Shown: one piece after another, positions 8,081 through 15,651 of the stretch | Layout: each line of letters opens with the position of its first letter | Numbering within the stretch: position 1 is the stretch's first letter | DNA from: Serinibacter salmoneus | Lineage (GTDB): Bacteria > Actinomycetota > Actinomycetes > Actinomycetales > Beutenbergiaceae | Assembly (NCBI RefSeq): GCF_002563925.1 | Contig: NZ_PDJD01000001.1 | Coordinates: 3,106,973-3,170,972, forward strand | DNA: 64,000 bases | Reading direction: 5' to 3' | Notes under the pieces: model-generated | The model's database searches: none | What the model was told of the DNA's origin: nothing | What the model saw: the letters and a program-made list of their open reading frames with translations, nothing else | Program-made: the position numbers and the translations under genes

Positions 8081-9142
8081 TCAGGTGCGGGGGTCGGCCG
8101 GCATGGTGATGACGACCTTCCCGCGGGCGTGGCGCCGGCCCACGTGCCGTAGCGCGTCGGCGGCGTCGGCGAGCGGGTAGGTGCGCTCGATCACGGGAAC
8201 GATGCGCCCGTCGGCGAGCATCTCGGACAGGGTGAGCAGGTCGGCGCGCTTCTCGATCGACGTGAAGGGGCGCAGCCGCTGACGCGTGGTGAGCGAGGTC
8301 AGGCGATCCCGCGCGATCCGGCCGAGCGGGCCGAACCAGCGGCCGCCGTGCCCGTTGTTCGGGATCAGGGTGCCGATGGGGGTCAGGGCGCGGCGCATCA
8401 CCGCGAGCGGTTGCGCCTCGGCATTGTCGAGCACGACGTCGTAGCTCGCCCCGGTCCGCAGCGCCTCGGTGACGGGGTCGGTGGCCGTGTAGTCGATCGC
8501 CGCGGCGCCCAGGGAGCGCACCATCTCGAGGTTGCCCGCGCTGCACACGCCGGTCACCTCGGCGCCCAGGGCCACGGCGATCTGGACGGCGTAGTGCCCC
8601 ACCCCGCCGGAGGCGCCGGTGATGAGGACGCGCTGCCCCGGCTGCACGCGGGCGATGTCCCGCATGGCCTGCAGCGCCGTGATCCCCGAGGTCGCCACGG
8701 CCGCGGCCTGGACCATCGGGACGCCCGCGGGGATCGGCGCGAGCTGCTCGGCCGGCACGCAGGCGTACTCGGCGAGCGTGCCCGTGGTGCTCCACCCGAA
8801 GACCGCATCCCCGGGCCACAGGGCGGCCACGCCCTCGCCGACGGCGGTGACCGTGCCCGCGAGGTCACGCCCCCGCACCATGATCCGGGGCCGGCGCAGC
8901 CCGAACACCGCGCGCACCATGAGCGGCAGCCCCGTGAGGAGGAAGTGGTCCCCGGGGTGCACGCCGGCGGCGGCCACCCGCACCAGCACCTCACCCCGCC
9001 CGGGGCGGGGGATGGGGAGTTCGGCCTGCTCGAGCACCTCGGGCGGCCCGTAGCGATGCTGCACGACGGCGCGCATCGCCGTCGTCCCCTGCCCGCCGGG
9101 GCGTGGGGTCGCCGAGGCGCCGGGTTCCGGTGTGCTGGTCAT
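8081..9142 (-). CDS. NAD(P)-dependent alcohol dehydrogenase / quinone reductase, MDR superfamily
   Basis: A 353-residue medium-chain reductase. It starts at ATG 9142 with AGAGAGGGCAG upstream. The GroES-like domain (AVVQHRYGPPEVLEQAELPI) lacks the structural zinc cysteines, placing it in the zinc-independent quinone oxidoreductase branch. The Rossmann dinucleotide motif is ITGASGGVGHYAVQIA (about 195-210). It is divergent from a TetR regulator, with a 61-bp operator array between them, so it is probably that regulator's main target and may detoxify the compound TetR senses (inference). Confidence 0.88.
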   Translation of the reverse strand: MTSTPEPGASATPRPGGQGTTAMRAVVQHRYGPPEVLEQAELPIPRPGRGEVLVRVAAAGVHPGDHFLLTGLPLMVRAVFGLRRPRIMVRGRDLAGTVTAVGEGVAALWPGDAVFGWSTTGTLAEYACVPAEQLAPIPAGVPMVQAAAVATSGITALQAMRDIARVQPGQRVLITGASGGVGHYAVQIAVALGAEVTGVCSAGNLEMVRSLGAAAIDYTATDPVTEALRTGASYDVVLDNAEAQPLAVMRRALTPIGTLIPNNGHGGRWFGPLGRIARDRLTSLTTRQRLRPFTSIEKRADLLTLSEMLADGRIVPVIERTYPLADAADALRHVGRRHARGKVVITMPADPRT

Positions 9143-9227
9143 GGCCTGCCCTCTCTGGTGACACCGTCGCTGTCTCACCCGCTGCGGTGACGCCGGTTGT
9201 GTCGCCGGCGCGGTCACGGTGGCTGCC

Positions 9228-9288
9228 TCGTACGGTGTACGTCGTACGCTGTACGTCGTACGCTGTACTATCCGCGTACACCGTACGA
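9228..9288. promoter_or_regulatory. TetR operator array between reductase and tetR
   Basis: Three head-to-tail 14-mers, TCGTACGGTGTACG (9228-9241), TCGTACGCTGTACG (9242-9255) and TCGTACGCTGTACT (9256-9269), are followed by CGTACACCGTACGA (9275-9288), the exact reverse complement of the first. The array fills the divergent promoter region of the reductase and tetR genes. Such an arrangement is expected for cooperative binding by TetR dimers and autoregulation (inference). Confidence 0.8.
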
Positions 9289-9315
9289 TTGTCAAGCCGT
9301 CCGAGGGAGGAAGTC

Positions 9316-10008
9316 GTGTCCGCCAGGAACAACCGTCAGGCCGCCGGTGTGGCCGCTGAGTCGGCCGGCTCGGCGCCGCTCAGCAAGGAGCGTGTCGTTG
9401 CCGAGGCGATGCGGCTCGCCGACCGTGAGGGGGTGGACGGACTGAGCATGCGGCGCCTGGCCGGTGAACTCGGCGCGGGTGCCATGTCGCTCTACCACTA
9501 CGTGGCGAACAAGGACGACCTGCTCGACGCCATGATCGACGTGGTGTTCAGCGAGATCGACCTGCCGGACCTCCAGCAGGACTGGCGCACGGCCATGCGG
9601 TCCCGGGCTCTCTCCGCCCGGCGGGTGCTGACCGCCCACCCGTGGGCGATCAGCCAGATGGAGGCCCGCACCACCCCGGGCCCCGCGAACCTGCGCCACC
9701 GCGAGGCGGTGATCGCCTGCCTGCGCGGCGCCGGGTTCTCCGTGGTGATGGCGACCCACGCCAACTGGATGCTCGACAGTTACCTCTACGGTCACGTGCT
9801 GCAGGAGGTCGGCCTGCCGTTCGACACCGTCGAGGAGTTCTCCCAGGCCGCCGAGGAGGTCTACCTCCCGCAGTTGCCGCCGGCGCAGTTCCCGTTCCTC
9901 GCCGCCTCGGCCACCGAGCTGCTCGCCTCCGGCTACGACCCGGCGCAGGAGTTCGGCTACGGGCTGGACCTCATCCTCGACGCGCTCGAGGCGCGGCGGG
10001 TCGCGTAA
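9316..10008 (+). CDS. TetR family transcriptional regulator
   Basis: A 230-residue repressor. The HTH region reads SKERVVAEAMRLADREGVDG then LSMRRLAGELGAGAMSLYHYV, the classical TetR recognition helix, followed by NKDDLLDAMIDVVF. The C-terminal half resembles the TetR_C ligand-binding type (HPWAISQMEART, YLYGHVLQEVGLPFD). The GTG at 9316 is preceded by GGGAGGAA at 5-6 bases. Longer upstream extensions would run through the operator array and are rejected. It probably represses itself and the divergent reductase. Confidence 0.9.
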   Translation: MSARNNRQAAGVAAESAGSAPLSKERVVAEAMRLADREGVDGLSMRRLAGELGAGAMSLYHYVANKDDLLDAMIDVVFSEIDLPDLQQDWRTAMRSRALSARRVLTAHPWAISQMEARTTPGPANLRHREAVIACLRGAGFSVVMATHANWMLDSYLYGHVLQEVGLPFDTVEEFSQAAEEVYLPQLPPAQFPFLAASATELLASGYDPAQEFGYGLDLILDALEARRVA

Positions 10009-10065
10009 CTGGCGCGGTTGGCGGGGGCCGCGGGGTGCCAGGTTGGCCGCGGGGCGCGAGGTTGG

Positions 10066-10138
10066 CCGCGAGATGGTGCGAAACGCACGAGATGGTGCGC
10101 TGGGCGTCGTCGCTCGCGCGCTTCGCACCATCTCGCGG
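10066..10138. repeat. Inverted/direct repeat cluster between convergent genes
   Basis: CCGCGAGATGGTGCGAA (10066-10082) is the exact reverse complement of TTCGCACCATCTCGCGG (10122-10138); a third partial copy, GAGATGGTGCG, lies at 10089-10099. The element sits between the 3' ends of tetR and marR. It can fold into a 17-bp stem and may act as a bidirectional terminator, but there is no T-tract, so it could equally be a member of a dispersed short repeat family. Confidence 0.6.
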
Positions 10139-10215
10139 GGTCTTGCCTCGCGTGGTGCGCCGCGGCTAGGAGGGCGGCGAGTCCAGGGCGTCCCGCGCGG
10201 CCGCGAGCAGTGCCG

Positions 10216-10779
10216 TCAGCAGCTCGTCCGGGATCGGGCGCCGTCGTTGTGATCGTCGCCCTCGCCGTTGTCGCCGTCGACCGGCACCCGGGGCGGCGTG
10301 GGCGCCCCCATGGCGCGCAGCAACGTCCGCGAGATGTCCCCGAGCGCCCGGAACTGGGCGGGGGAGAGGGCGTCGACCACGAGCCGCCGGACCTCGGCGA
10401 CGTGGGCGGGGGCGGCCTGTTCGACCACGGCCAAGCCGTCATCGGTGAGGGTGACCACGGTCGCCCTCCGGTCGTGGGTATCCGGGCGGCGCGTCACCCA
10501 ACCGCGCTTCTCGAACCTGCTCACCACGTTGGAGAGCCTGGAGAGGGAACTGCCCGTGTACCTCGCGAGGTCGGTCATCTGGGCACGGTGGTCGGGGGCC
10601 ATGGAGAGACCGGACAGGGCGCGGTAGTCGAAGTGTGTCATCCCGCTGTCGCGCTGCATCTGCGCTTCCAGGGCTGCGGGTAGCAGGGCCGAGGCGAAGG
10701 AGAAGGCGTGCCAGTCCTGCTGCTCCTCGGCAGTGAGCCAGCGCGGCTCGGGGCATTCCACCTGCACATCATACTTCAC
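10216..10779 (-). CDS. MarR family transcriptional regulator
   Basis: A winged-helix regulator of up to 187 residues. After a helical N-terminus (AEEQQDWHAFSFASALLPAA) comes FDYRALSGLSMAPDHRAQMTDLARYTGS with the recognition helix SLSRLSNVVSRFEKRGWVTR and the wing RPDTHDRRATVVTLTDDG, all standard for MarR. The start is uncertain: GTG codons at 10779 and 10767 are in frame, and the first overlaps the palindromic operator. It is divergent from the DoxX gene, the likely target. The tail after residue 160 is acidic and low-complexity. Confidence 0.85.
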   Translation of the reverse strand: MKYDVQVECPEPRWLTAEEQQDWHAFSFASALLPAALEAQMQRDSGMTHFDYRALSGLSMAPDHRAQMTDLARYTGSSLSRLSNVVSRFEKRGWVTRRPDTHDRRATVVTLTDDGLAVVEQAAPAHVAEVRRLVVDALSPAQFRALGDISRTLLRAMGAPTPPRVPVDGDNGEGDDHNDGARSRTSC

Positions 10780-10794
10780 GCATGAAGTATGATG
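10767..10794. promoter_or_regulatory. MarR operator palindrome
   Basis: CATCATACTTCA and TGAAGTATGATG form exact 12-bp arms around CGCA. TATGAT, a good -10 hexamer, is present in both arms, so the operator appears to overlap both divergent promoters. A half-site GCATGAAGT recurs at 10810-10818. The probable regulator is the adjacent MarR protein. Confidence 0.75.
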
Positions 10795-10832
10795 ACGGCG
10801 TTACTACAAGCATGAAGTGAAGGATGGACTCG

Positions 10833-11207
10833 ATGAACGTGGTGTTGTGGGTGGTTGCCGGGCTGCTGGCCTTGGTGTTCCTGATGGCGGGGATCCCCAA
10901 GGTGCGTCGCACTCCCCAGCAGTTGGAGGAGTCCGGGATGGGCGCGGTGGCCGCGCTCGGCAGTGGCGCCAAGGTGATCGGTGCGCTCGAGATCCTCGCG
11001 GCGATCGGCCTGATCCTGCCGCCGCTGACCGGTATCGCTCCGGTGCTCGCGCCGATCGCCGCCGTCGGCCTGATCCTGCTGATGGCGGGCGCCATGGTGA
11101 CGCACCTGCGCCGCGGCGAGTCCAAGTCCGTGGGGATGAACATCGTCCTGATGCTGCTCGCGGCCTTCGTGGCGTGGGGTCGCTTCGGTCCCTACCCCTT
11201 CGGCTGA
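10833..11207 (+). CDS. DoxX family membrane protein
   Basis: A 124-residue protein with four hydrophobic helices: VVLWVVAGLLALVFLMAG, IGALEILAAIGLILPPL, VLAPIAAVGLILLMAGAMV and MNIVLMLLAAFVAW. The GIPKVRRTP turn after helix 1 and HLRRGE before the last helix are usual in DoxX/DoxD-like proteins, which are linked to redox or thiol stress. The ATG at 10833 is preferred because GAAGGA lies 8 bases upstream; an ATG at 10824 is also possible. It is divergent from marR and probably repressed by it. Confidence 0.82.
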   Translation: MNVVLWVVAGLLALVFLMAGIPKVRRTPQQLEESGMGAVAALGSGAKVIGALEILAAIGLILPPLTGIAPVLAPIAAVGLILLMAGAMVTHLRRGESKSVGMNIVLMLLAAFVAWGRFGPYPFG

Positions 11208-11287
11208 GTCGCCGCGCGAAGGGTTCCGGCGCCGCTCGATGAGGCGCGCCGCCGGAACACCCGACTCCCCGTCGTCGTTGACGTGAC

Positions 11288-11770
11288 ATGAGCCTCGAGG
11301 ACATCCCCCTGACCCTCATCGACGGCACGCCCACCACCCTGGGCGCCTACCGCGGGCAGGTGAAGCTCATCGTCAACGTCGCCTCCCGGTGCGGGCTCAC
11401 CCCGCAGTACTCCGCCCTGGAGGAGTTGCAGCGCACCTACGCGGTGCGGGGGTTCACGGTGCTGGGCTTCCCGAGCAACCAGTTCATGCAGGAGATGGGC
11501 AGCGCGGAGTCGATCGCCACGTTCTGCTCCACCACCTACGGCGTGACGTTCCCGATGTTCGAGAAGGTCAAGGTCAACGGGCGCTCGCAGCACCCGCTGT
11601 ACGCCGAGCTCACCAAGACCGCCGATGCCTCGGGCAAGGCCGGACGCGTGGAGTGGAACTTCGAGAAGTTCCTCATAGCCCCGGACGGCACCATCGAGCG
11701 GTTCCGGCCCCGGACCGTGCCGGACGACCCGGCGATCGTGTCCCGCATCGAGGCCCTGCTTTCCCACTAG
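11288..11770 (+). CDS. Glutathione peroxidase family (probably thioredoxin-dependent) peroxidase
   Basis: A 160-residue peroxidase. The peroxidatic cysteine is in NVASRCGLTPQY (Cys35), the Gln in LGFPSNQF (Gln65) and the Trp/Asn pair in VEWNFEKFLI (Trp123, Asn124). A second cysteine in IATFCSTTYGVTFP (Cys80) corresponds to the resolving cysteine of thioredoxin-dependent enzymes, so thioredoxin rather than glutathione is the expected reductant; actinobacteria generally use mycothiol. It reduces hydroperoxides in the cytosol. It stands alone in the plus direction, 80 bases after the DoxX gene. Confidence 0.92.
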   Translation: MSLEDIPLTLIDGTPTTLGAYRGQVKLIVNVASRCGLTPQYSALEELQRTYAVRGFTVLGFPSNQFMQEMGSAESIATFCSTTYGVTFPMFEKVKVNGRSQHPLYAELTKTADASGKAGRVEWNFEKFLIAPDGTIERFRPRTVPDDPAIVSRIEALLSH

Positions 11771-11804
11771 CGGCCGGCCCCACAAGGCCTCGCGTGCCGG
11801 GAGG

Positions 11805-11970
11805 CTCTCGCTGAGGGAGGTGCGGCCCTCGCTGAGGGCGGTGGACTTGGCGTGGCGCGCCGCCCGCTCCTCCCGTGCAACCCTGTGACCTGCGGCGACA
11901 CCACCGAGCCACGCGAAGTGAGAGCGGTGCTTCCTCCCTGGGCGAGAGGTTCACCGCCCTCAGCGAGGGC
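11805..11970. repeat. Dispersed intergenic repeat, copy A
   Basis: A 166-bp element between the converging gpx and osmC genes. Its ends carry CTCGCTGAGGG hairpin units and inverted GGCCCTCGCTGAGGGCGGTG / CACCGCCCTCAGCGAGGGCC. The inner part contains a core (ACCTGCGGCGACA at 11889-11901) that matches, in reverse complement, the core of copies at 29716-29859 and 45013-45180. Relative to the 45-kb copy it lies in the opposite orientation. No coding capacity is evident. Confidence 0.7.
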
Positions 11971-12032
11971 CCGAACTGCTGAGTGCGCGCTGCTGCCCGT
12001 GCGCGGCGGTCTCGCCCTCCGACGACTCCCCG

Positions 12033-12533
12033 CTACTCGGCGATGGTGGCCTCGGCGGTCACGTGAACCGGGGCGTTGAGCGTGTTGGCGATGTAGCACT
12101 GCTGGTGGGCCTGCTCCAGGAGCTCGCGCACCCGTTCCTCCGAACAGCCGCGGGCCACGACGGCGATGCTCAGGTCGATCCGCGTGAACCGGGTGGCGGG
12201 GCCGTCCTCGGGCATCTCGGCGCTCGCGGAGTCACGATAGGACGTCACCTCCACCCCGGCGCGGGCGGCCACGGCGAGGAAGGACAGCAGCTGGCAGGAG
12301 CTGGCCGCGGCGAGCAGGAGTTGCTCGGGGTTGGGCAGCGCGGCGTCCCCGAGGAAGGCGGCATCCGCGCTGAGGACGAGCCTCCCGGCGCTGCCGTTCA
12401 CGGCGCTGTCGAACCGGGCGCTGTCGGACCCGACGTCACCGAACCTGACCACGTGCTCGCGGGAGTACGCGCGGTAGCCGACGGCGGTGTTGCCCTCCCA
12501 GGCGAGCGTGGTGGCGTAGGCGTGGGTCGTCAT
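12033..12533 (-). CDS. OsmC family protein
   Basis: A 166-residue predicted hydroperoxide-handling protein. The N-terminus YATTLAWEGNTAVGYRAYSR is the OsmC/Ohr-like strand pair. The LLLAAASSCQLLSFLAVAARAG segment has the conserved cysteine on the central helix, and a C-terminal region CSEERVRELLEQAHQQCYIANTL supplies the second cysteine. The ATG at 12533 fits the family start; an ATG at 12545 would add four residues. It lies head-to-head with the downstream end of a dispersed repeat and just downstream of a TA pair. Confidence 0.85.
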   Translation of the reverse strand: MTTHAYATTLAWEGNTAVGYRAYSREHVVRFGDVGSDSARFDSAVNGSAGRLVLSADAAFLGDAALPNPEQLLLAAASSCQLLSFLAVAARAGVEVTSYRDSASAEMPEDGPATRFTRIDLSIAVVARGCSEERVRELLEQAHQQCYIANTLNAPVHVTAEATIAE

Positions 12534-12566
12534 GCCGATCAGCATGGCGCAGGATTCGGGCAGTGC

Positions 12567-12962
12567 CTAGCGCAGGTCGATGGTGCGCAGGCCCGTGGTC
12601 GCTGCGATGGCGGCGTAGTCGGTGTCCCGGTGCGCCAGCGTGATCCCGAGGCGCAGGGCGATCGCCGCGATGAGGCAGTCCGTGAGCGCACGAGGCTGAC
12701 GGCCTGCGGAGCGCGCCGCGTGGAAGACGTCAGCGGCGCCGCGGAAGTCCAGCACGGGGTCGATGTGGCACCAGGACTGGGCGCGCAGCAACTGGTCCAC
12801 GCGATCGGCCTGGGCACCGGGCCGGGAGCCGGCGAGCAACTCCATGAGCACGGGTTCGGTCGCGGCGAGGTCCAGGCCCACGTGCTCGCGGACGAACGTG
12901 CACGCGCGGGAGTCCGTGCCGCGCAGGAACTCGATCCACAGCGAGGTGTCAGCGAGGATCAC
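12567..12962 (-). CDS. vapC: PIN-domain toxin VapC
   Basis: A 131-residue predicted ribonuclease toxin. The PIN residues are Asp5 in [15 protein letters not shown], Glu41 in [10 protein letters not shown], Asp95 in [12 protein letters not shown] and Asp113/Asp115 in [11 protein letters not shown]. The GTG start at 12962 overlaps the VapB stop by 4 bases. This pair belongs to a different subgroup from the toxin at 6832, judging by the different partner antitoxin (ribbon-helix-helix here, Phd-type there). Confidence 0.9.
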   Translation of the reverse strand: MILADTSLWIEFLRGTDSRACTFVREHVGLDLAATEPVLMELLAGSRPGAQADRVDQLLRAQSWCHIDPVLDFRGAADVFHAARSAGRQPRALTDCLIAAIALRLGITLAHRDTDYAAIAATTGLRTIDLR

Positions 12963-13222
12963 GCCGGGCGCTCTCCCGGATCTGAACCTGATGCCGACTC
13001 GGTCGATGACGTGGTGAGCGGCTCGACGGCGTCGCTGCGCAGCGAGGTCAGGTCGCCGTCCCATCCGGTGCCCTCGAGCGCGAGCATGTCGCCGCGCGAC
13101 ATGACCGGTCCGACCAGGCGGCGCAGGGCGAGATCGACCGCTTCGCGCTTGGTGCGCACGCCGTGGCGCCGCATGACCTCGGCCACGAGGTCATCGTCCA
13201 ACTCAATGTTGGTGCGTCCCAT
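12959..13222 (-). CDS. vapB: VapB antitoxin
   Basis: An 87-residue antitoxin. The N-terminus [20 protein letters not shown] followed by [18 protein letters not shown] is the VapB (DUF2191) ribbon-helix-helix. The rest is acidic and low-complexity, as expected for the toxin-neutralising tail. Directly upstream on the minus strand, GGTGTAT occurs twice (TTGGTGTATGGG overlaps the start codon), a plausible operator and possibly a leaderless start. It is coupled to vapC by a GTGA overlap. Confidence 0.88.
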   Translation of the reverse strand: MGRTNIELDDDLVAEVMRRHGVRTKREAVDLALRRLVGPVMSRGDMLALEGTGWDGDLTSLRSDAVEPLTTSSTESASGSDPGERPA

Positions 13223-13286
13223 ACACCAACGATACACCTTGGGTGTGCGGGGTGTGCGGGTTGCGCAGAGAAGGGCGAGACGTGGG

Positions 13287-14090
13287 TCAGGCGGCGCCGA
13301 GCTCCGCCACCACCGCGCGATAGGCCTCGATCGCCACGGGCTCATCGCTCAGCACCCGGAAGGCCACGGCGCGCAGCATGGCGAGCCGCTCCCTCCCGCC
13401 ACGCCAATCCGCCAGCACGTCCCGGTCGGCGCCGTGCCACAGCACGGCATCGAGCACGCAGATCGCCTCGGCCCACAGCACGGGGCGCCAGGCGGGGGAG
13501 AGGTCGATGACCAGGGCCGAGCCTGCGCCGTCGAGCAGCACGTTCCCGGCCAGGTCCCGGTGCACCAGTTGATCCGGGCCGAGACCGCCGGGCACCGTGG
13601 CCGCGTGGGCGACGTGCCCGCGGAGCCACCCCGCCGGCTCCGGCAGGGCGGCCGGATCGCCGAAGGCGAGGGCTTCGGCCCGGTCCCACCGGTTGCGCGG
13701 CGCGGCACTCAGGGCCTCAGGCCGCGCGGGCACCGCCACCGCGAGCCGCGCGTGCAGCAGGTGCCCGGCCGCGCGCATCAGTGCCAGGTCGTGGCAGGGG
13801 CGTGCGCGCGGCTCGAAGCGGGTGGCCCCCCAACCCTGCACCACCCACTCTCCGTCACGTGCGGGCACGGGCAGAGCCAGGCGCAGCGGCCGGCGGCCCG
13901 CTTCGTTGTCGAGCTCGGAGGCGAGGCGCGCCTGAATGGGGCTGAGCCACCGCTGGGTTCCGGGTTCGCGGTCGGGGCTGAGCACCAGGTCGCCGGCGAG
14001 CACCGAGCGACCCCGGCCGCCCGGCAGGGTGCGCTCGACGTGGGTGACGGCGAACCGGTCCAGCACGAGTTCGTCAGGTGCGCCGGGCAT
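13287..14090 (-). CDS. APH-like phosphotransferase, TIGR02569-type
   Basis: A 267-residue protein with a catalytic loop [12 protein letters not shown] (about 173-184) and a following [20 protein letters not shown] segment in place of the usual DFE motif; both are visible in the sequence. The N-terminal part has the [19 protein letters not shown] segment. The composition and length match actinobacterial conserved proteins I associate with TIGR02569. The substrate is unknown. It is oriented away from the MazEF pair. Confidence 0.6.
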   Translation of the reverse strand: MPGAPDELVLDRFAVTHVERTLPGGRGRSVLAGDLVLSPDREPGTQRWLSPIQARLASELDNEAGRRPLRLALPVPARDGEWVVQGWGATRFEPRARPCHDLALMRAAGHLLHARLAVAVPARPEALSAAPRNRWDRAEALAFGDPAALPEPAGWLRGHVAHAATVPGGLGPDQLVHRDLAGNVLLDGAGSALVIDLSPAWRPVLWAEAICVLDAVLWHGADRDVLADWRGGRERLAMLRAVAFRVLSDEPVAIEAYRAVVAELGAA

Positions 14091-14257
14091 GCCCTGAGCC
14101 TACTGAGGAGGCGCAGCGCCAACAGCCGCGAGCCTCCGCATGCTCATCAACGAACCCCGCCGCGCGGGACGTCGCCGCGATCACCGTCGGTGAGGCCTGG
14201 CGGATCCGCCCCGGTGTGCAGTTCCCGAGGCCCACTCACTGCCCCGATGGGCGCCCC

Positions 14258-14605
14258 TCACAGCGCGAGGTGCAGGCGCAGCGCGGCGTCAAGCTGATCA
14301 AGCAGTGGACGGGGAAGGGCTCCGAGTGCCGGCCCGATGCGCTCCACGGCCACGCTGCGCACCTGCTCCGCCTGGGCCTTGCTCTCTCGTGGAAGTCCGC
14401 AACTCTTCGCCGGGAGGAGCACCTGGAAGGAGAGCACGCGATCGGTCGCGCTCGTGACCGGCACCACGGTGACGACCCCGCGCCCGAGGCGCGCCGCGGT
14501 GGCGTTGGCTCGATCGTTGCTCACGAGGATCGCAGGGCGGCGCTTGTCGGCCTCACTCCCGCGCACGGGTTCGAGGTCGACCAGACGGATCTCACCGCGA
14601 CGCAT
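14258..14605 (-). CDS. mazF: MazF-type endoribonuclease toxin
   Basis: A 115-residue PemK/MazF-family toxin. It opens MRRGEIRLVDLEPVRGSEAD, then KRRPAILVSNDRAN, with the catalytic-loop region VVTVVPVTSA and a C-terminal helix. By family knowledge it cleaves single-stranded RNA at short motifs; the specificity cannot be read here. It overlaps the antitoxin by 14 bases, so the two are coupled. Confidence 0.92.
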   Translation of the reverse strand: MRRGEIRLVDLEPVRGSEADKRRPAILVSNDRANATAARLGRGVVTVVPVTSATDRVLSFQVLLPAKSCGLPRESKAQAEQVRSVAVERIGPALGALPRPLLDQLDAALRLHLAL

Positions 14606-14819
14606 GCAGGCCGTCCGGTGTGGTGTCCTCCCATGCGGCCGCAGCCCCGCTCTCCTCCCACTCGGTCCAGGCGGCCGCGTACTCCTCCTCGAGTTCTGCC
14701 TCGGCCAAGGTGCGGATGGCGAGCTGGATGGCGGCGGAGCGACTGGGGAGCTGGAGGTCCACCACGGCGCGGTCGACGGCGGCGAGGTCCTGTGGCGTCA
14801 GGCTCACGCTGATCTTCAT
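14592..14819 (-). CDS. mazE: MazE-type ribbon-helix-helix antitoxin
   Basis: A 75-residue antitoxin. MKISVSLTPQDLAAVDRAVV and LPSRSAAIQLAIRTLAEAEL form the ribbon-helix-helix, and the EEEYAAAWTEWEESGAAAAW tail is the acidic toxin-binding segment. It is first in the two-gene operon and probably represses it. Confidence 0.9.
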   Translation of the reverse strand: MKISVSLTPQDLAAVDRAVVDLQLPSRSAAIQLAIRTLAEAELEEEYAAAWTEWEESGAAAAWEDTTPDGLHASR

Positions 14820-14903
14820 GCGGGAGATGCTACTCGCAGTAGGAACCCATTGCTACCGCCTCGCTAACGCCGGGATGACGCTCGCGCCGAGTTCTCGGTG
14901 TTG

Positions 14904-14944
14904 CTGAGTACCGGTACTCAGTGTTACTGTGCACCGGTACTCAG
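14904..14944. promoter_or_regulatory. PadR operator
   Basis: CTGAGTACCGGTACTCAG (14904-14921) is an exact 18-bp palindrome, and ACCGGTACTCAG recurs at 14933-14944, 29 bases on. Both lie just upstream of the padR-ABC exporter operon, so autoregulation by the PadR protein is likely. Confidence 0.8.
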
Positions 14945-14967
14945 CATCACTGAGAAAGGGGCCTGTG

Positions 14968-15297
14968 ATGGGCAAGCAGGACACCGAGATGCTCAAGGGC
15001 GTGCTCGAGGGCCTCGTGCTCGCCGTGCTCGCGCACGGCGCAAGTCATGGCCCCGAGGTCACCGCCTCGCTGCGGGCACGCGGGTTCGCCGACCTCGCCG
15101 AGGGCACCGTGTACGCCGTGCTGCTGCGCCTGGAGAAGCGCGGCCTGGCGGACGTGACCAAGGTGCCCTCGCCGGTGGGGCCGCCCCGCAAGGTCTTCAC
15201 CCTCAACGCCGCCGGCGAGGCCGCGCTGGAGGAGTTCTGGAGCACGTGGACCGCCCTGGCGGCCCGGCTCGACACACTACGGACGGAAGGGTCCTGA
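14968..15297 (+). CDS. PadR family transcriptional regulator
   Basis: A 109-residue winged-helix regulator: QDTEMLKGVLEGLVLAVLAH, then ASHGPEVTASLRARGFADLA and GTVYAVLLRLEKRGLADVTK, the PadR HTH and its allied hairpin, ending in a dimerisation helix. ATG 14968 has AAAGGGG about 7 bases upstream. It is the first gene of a four-gene operon with a DUF1048 protein and an ABC exporter, the common drug-sensing PadR arrangement. Confidence 0.92.
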   Translation: MGKQDTEMLKGVLEGLVLAVLAHGASHGPEVTASLRARGFADLAEGTVYAVLLRLEKRGLADVTKVPSPVGPPRKVFTLNAAGEAALEEFWSTWTALAARLDTLRTEGS

Positions 15298-15300
15298 CCC

Positions 15301-15651
15301 ATGTGGATCGAGAAGCTGACCGGTGACCTCGGCCAGAAGAAGCAGTACCGCGAGTTCAAGGCACGCATCGCCGCCCTGCCCCAGCCGTATCGCGCGGCGG
15401 GGAAGGCCCTGGAGCGCTACCTGATGTACCTGGGGCCGGCGAACGACGGCGCCGTGCTGGTGGCGATGTTGGGCGACCTGGCCGATCTGCTGGAGCAGGC
15501 GGCCGCCGATGGGACACCGTTGCGTCAGGTGGTGGGGGAGGACCCGGCGGAGTTCGCCGACACCTTCATCGCCGGCTACGAGGGTGGCAGCTGGATCCGG
15601 CGGGAGCGCGAGCGGCTGGCCGATGCGATCGCCGAGGCGGAACGGCCATGA
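15301..15651 (+). CDS. DUF1048 family protein
   Basis: A 116-residue helical protein beginning MWIEKLTGDLGQKKQYREFK and continuing RIAALPQPYRAAGKALERYLMYLG. DUF1048 proteins usually lie, as here, between a PadR regulator and an ABC exporter. It starts 3 bases after padR and its stop overlaps the ATPase start (ATGA). A helper role for the exporter or regulator is inferred from context; no catalytic motif is visible. Confidence 0.8.
   Translation: MWIEKLTGDLGQKKQYREFKARIAALPQPYRAAGKALERYLMYLGPANDGAVLVAMLGDLADLLEQAAADGTPLRQVVGEDPAEFADTFIAGYEGGSWIRRERERLADAIAEAERP

Noticed and set aside
12063-14297. 744-codon plus-strand open frame
   Set aside because: It runs antisense through osmC, the VapBC pair and the kinase-like gene; its repetitive Gly/Ala/Arg/His composition is typical of an antisense shadow in GC-rich DNA.
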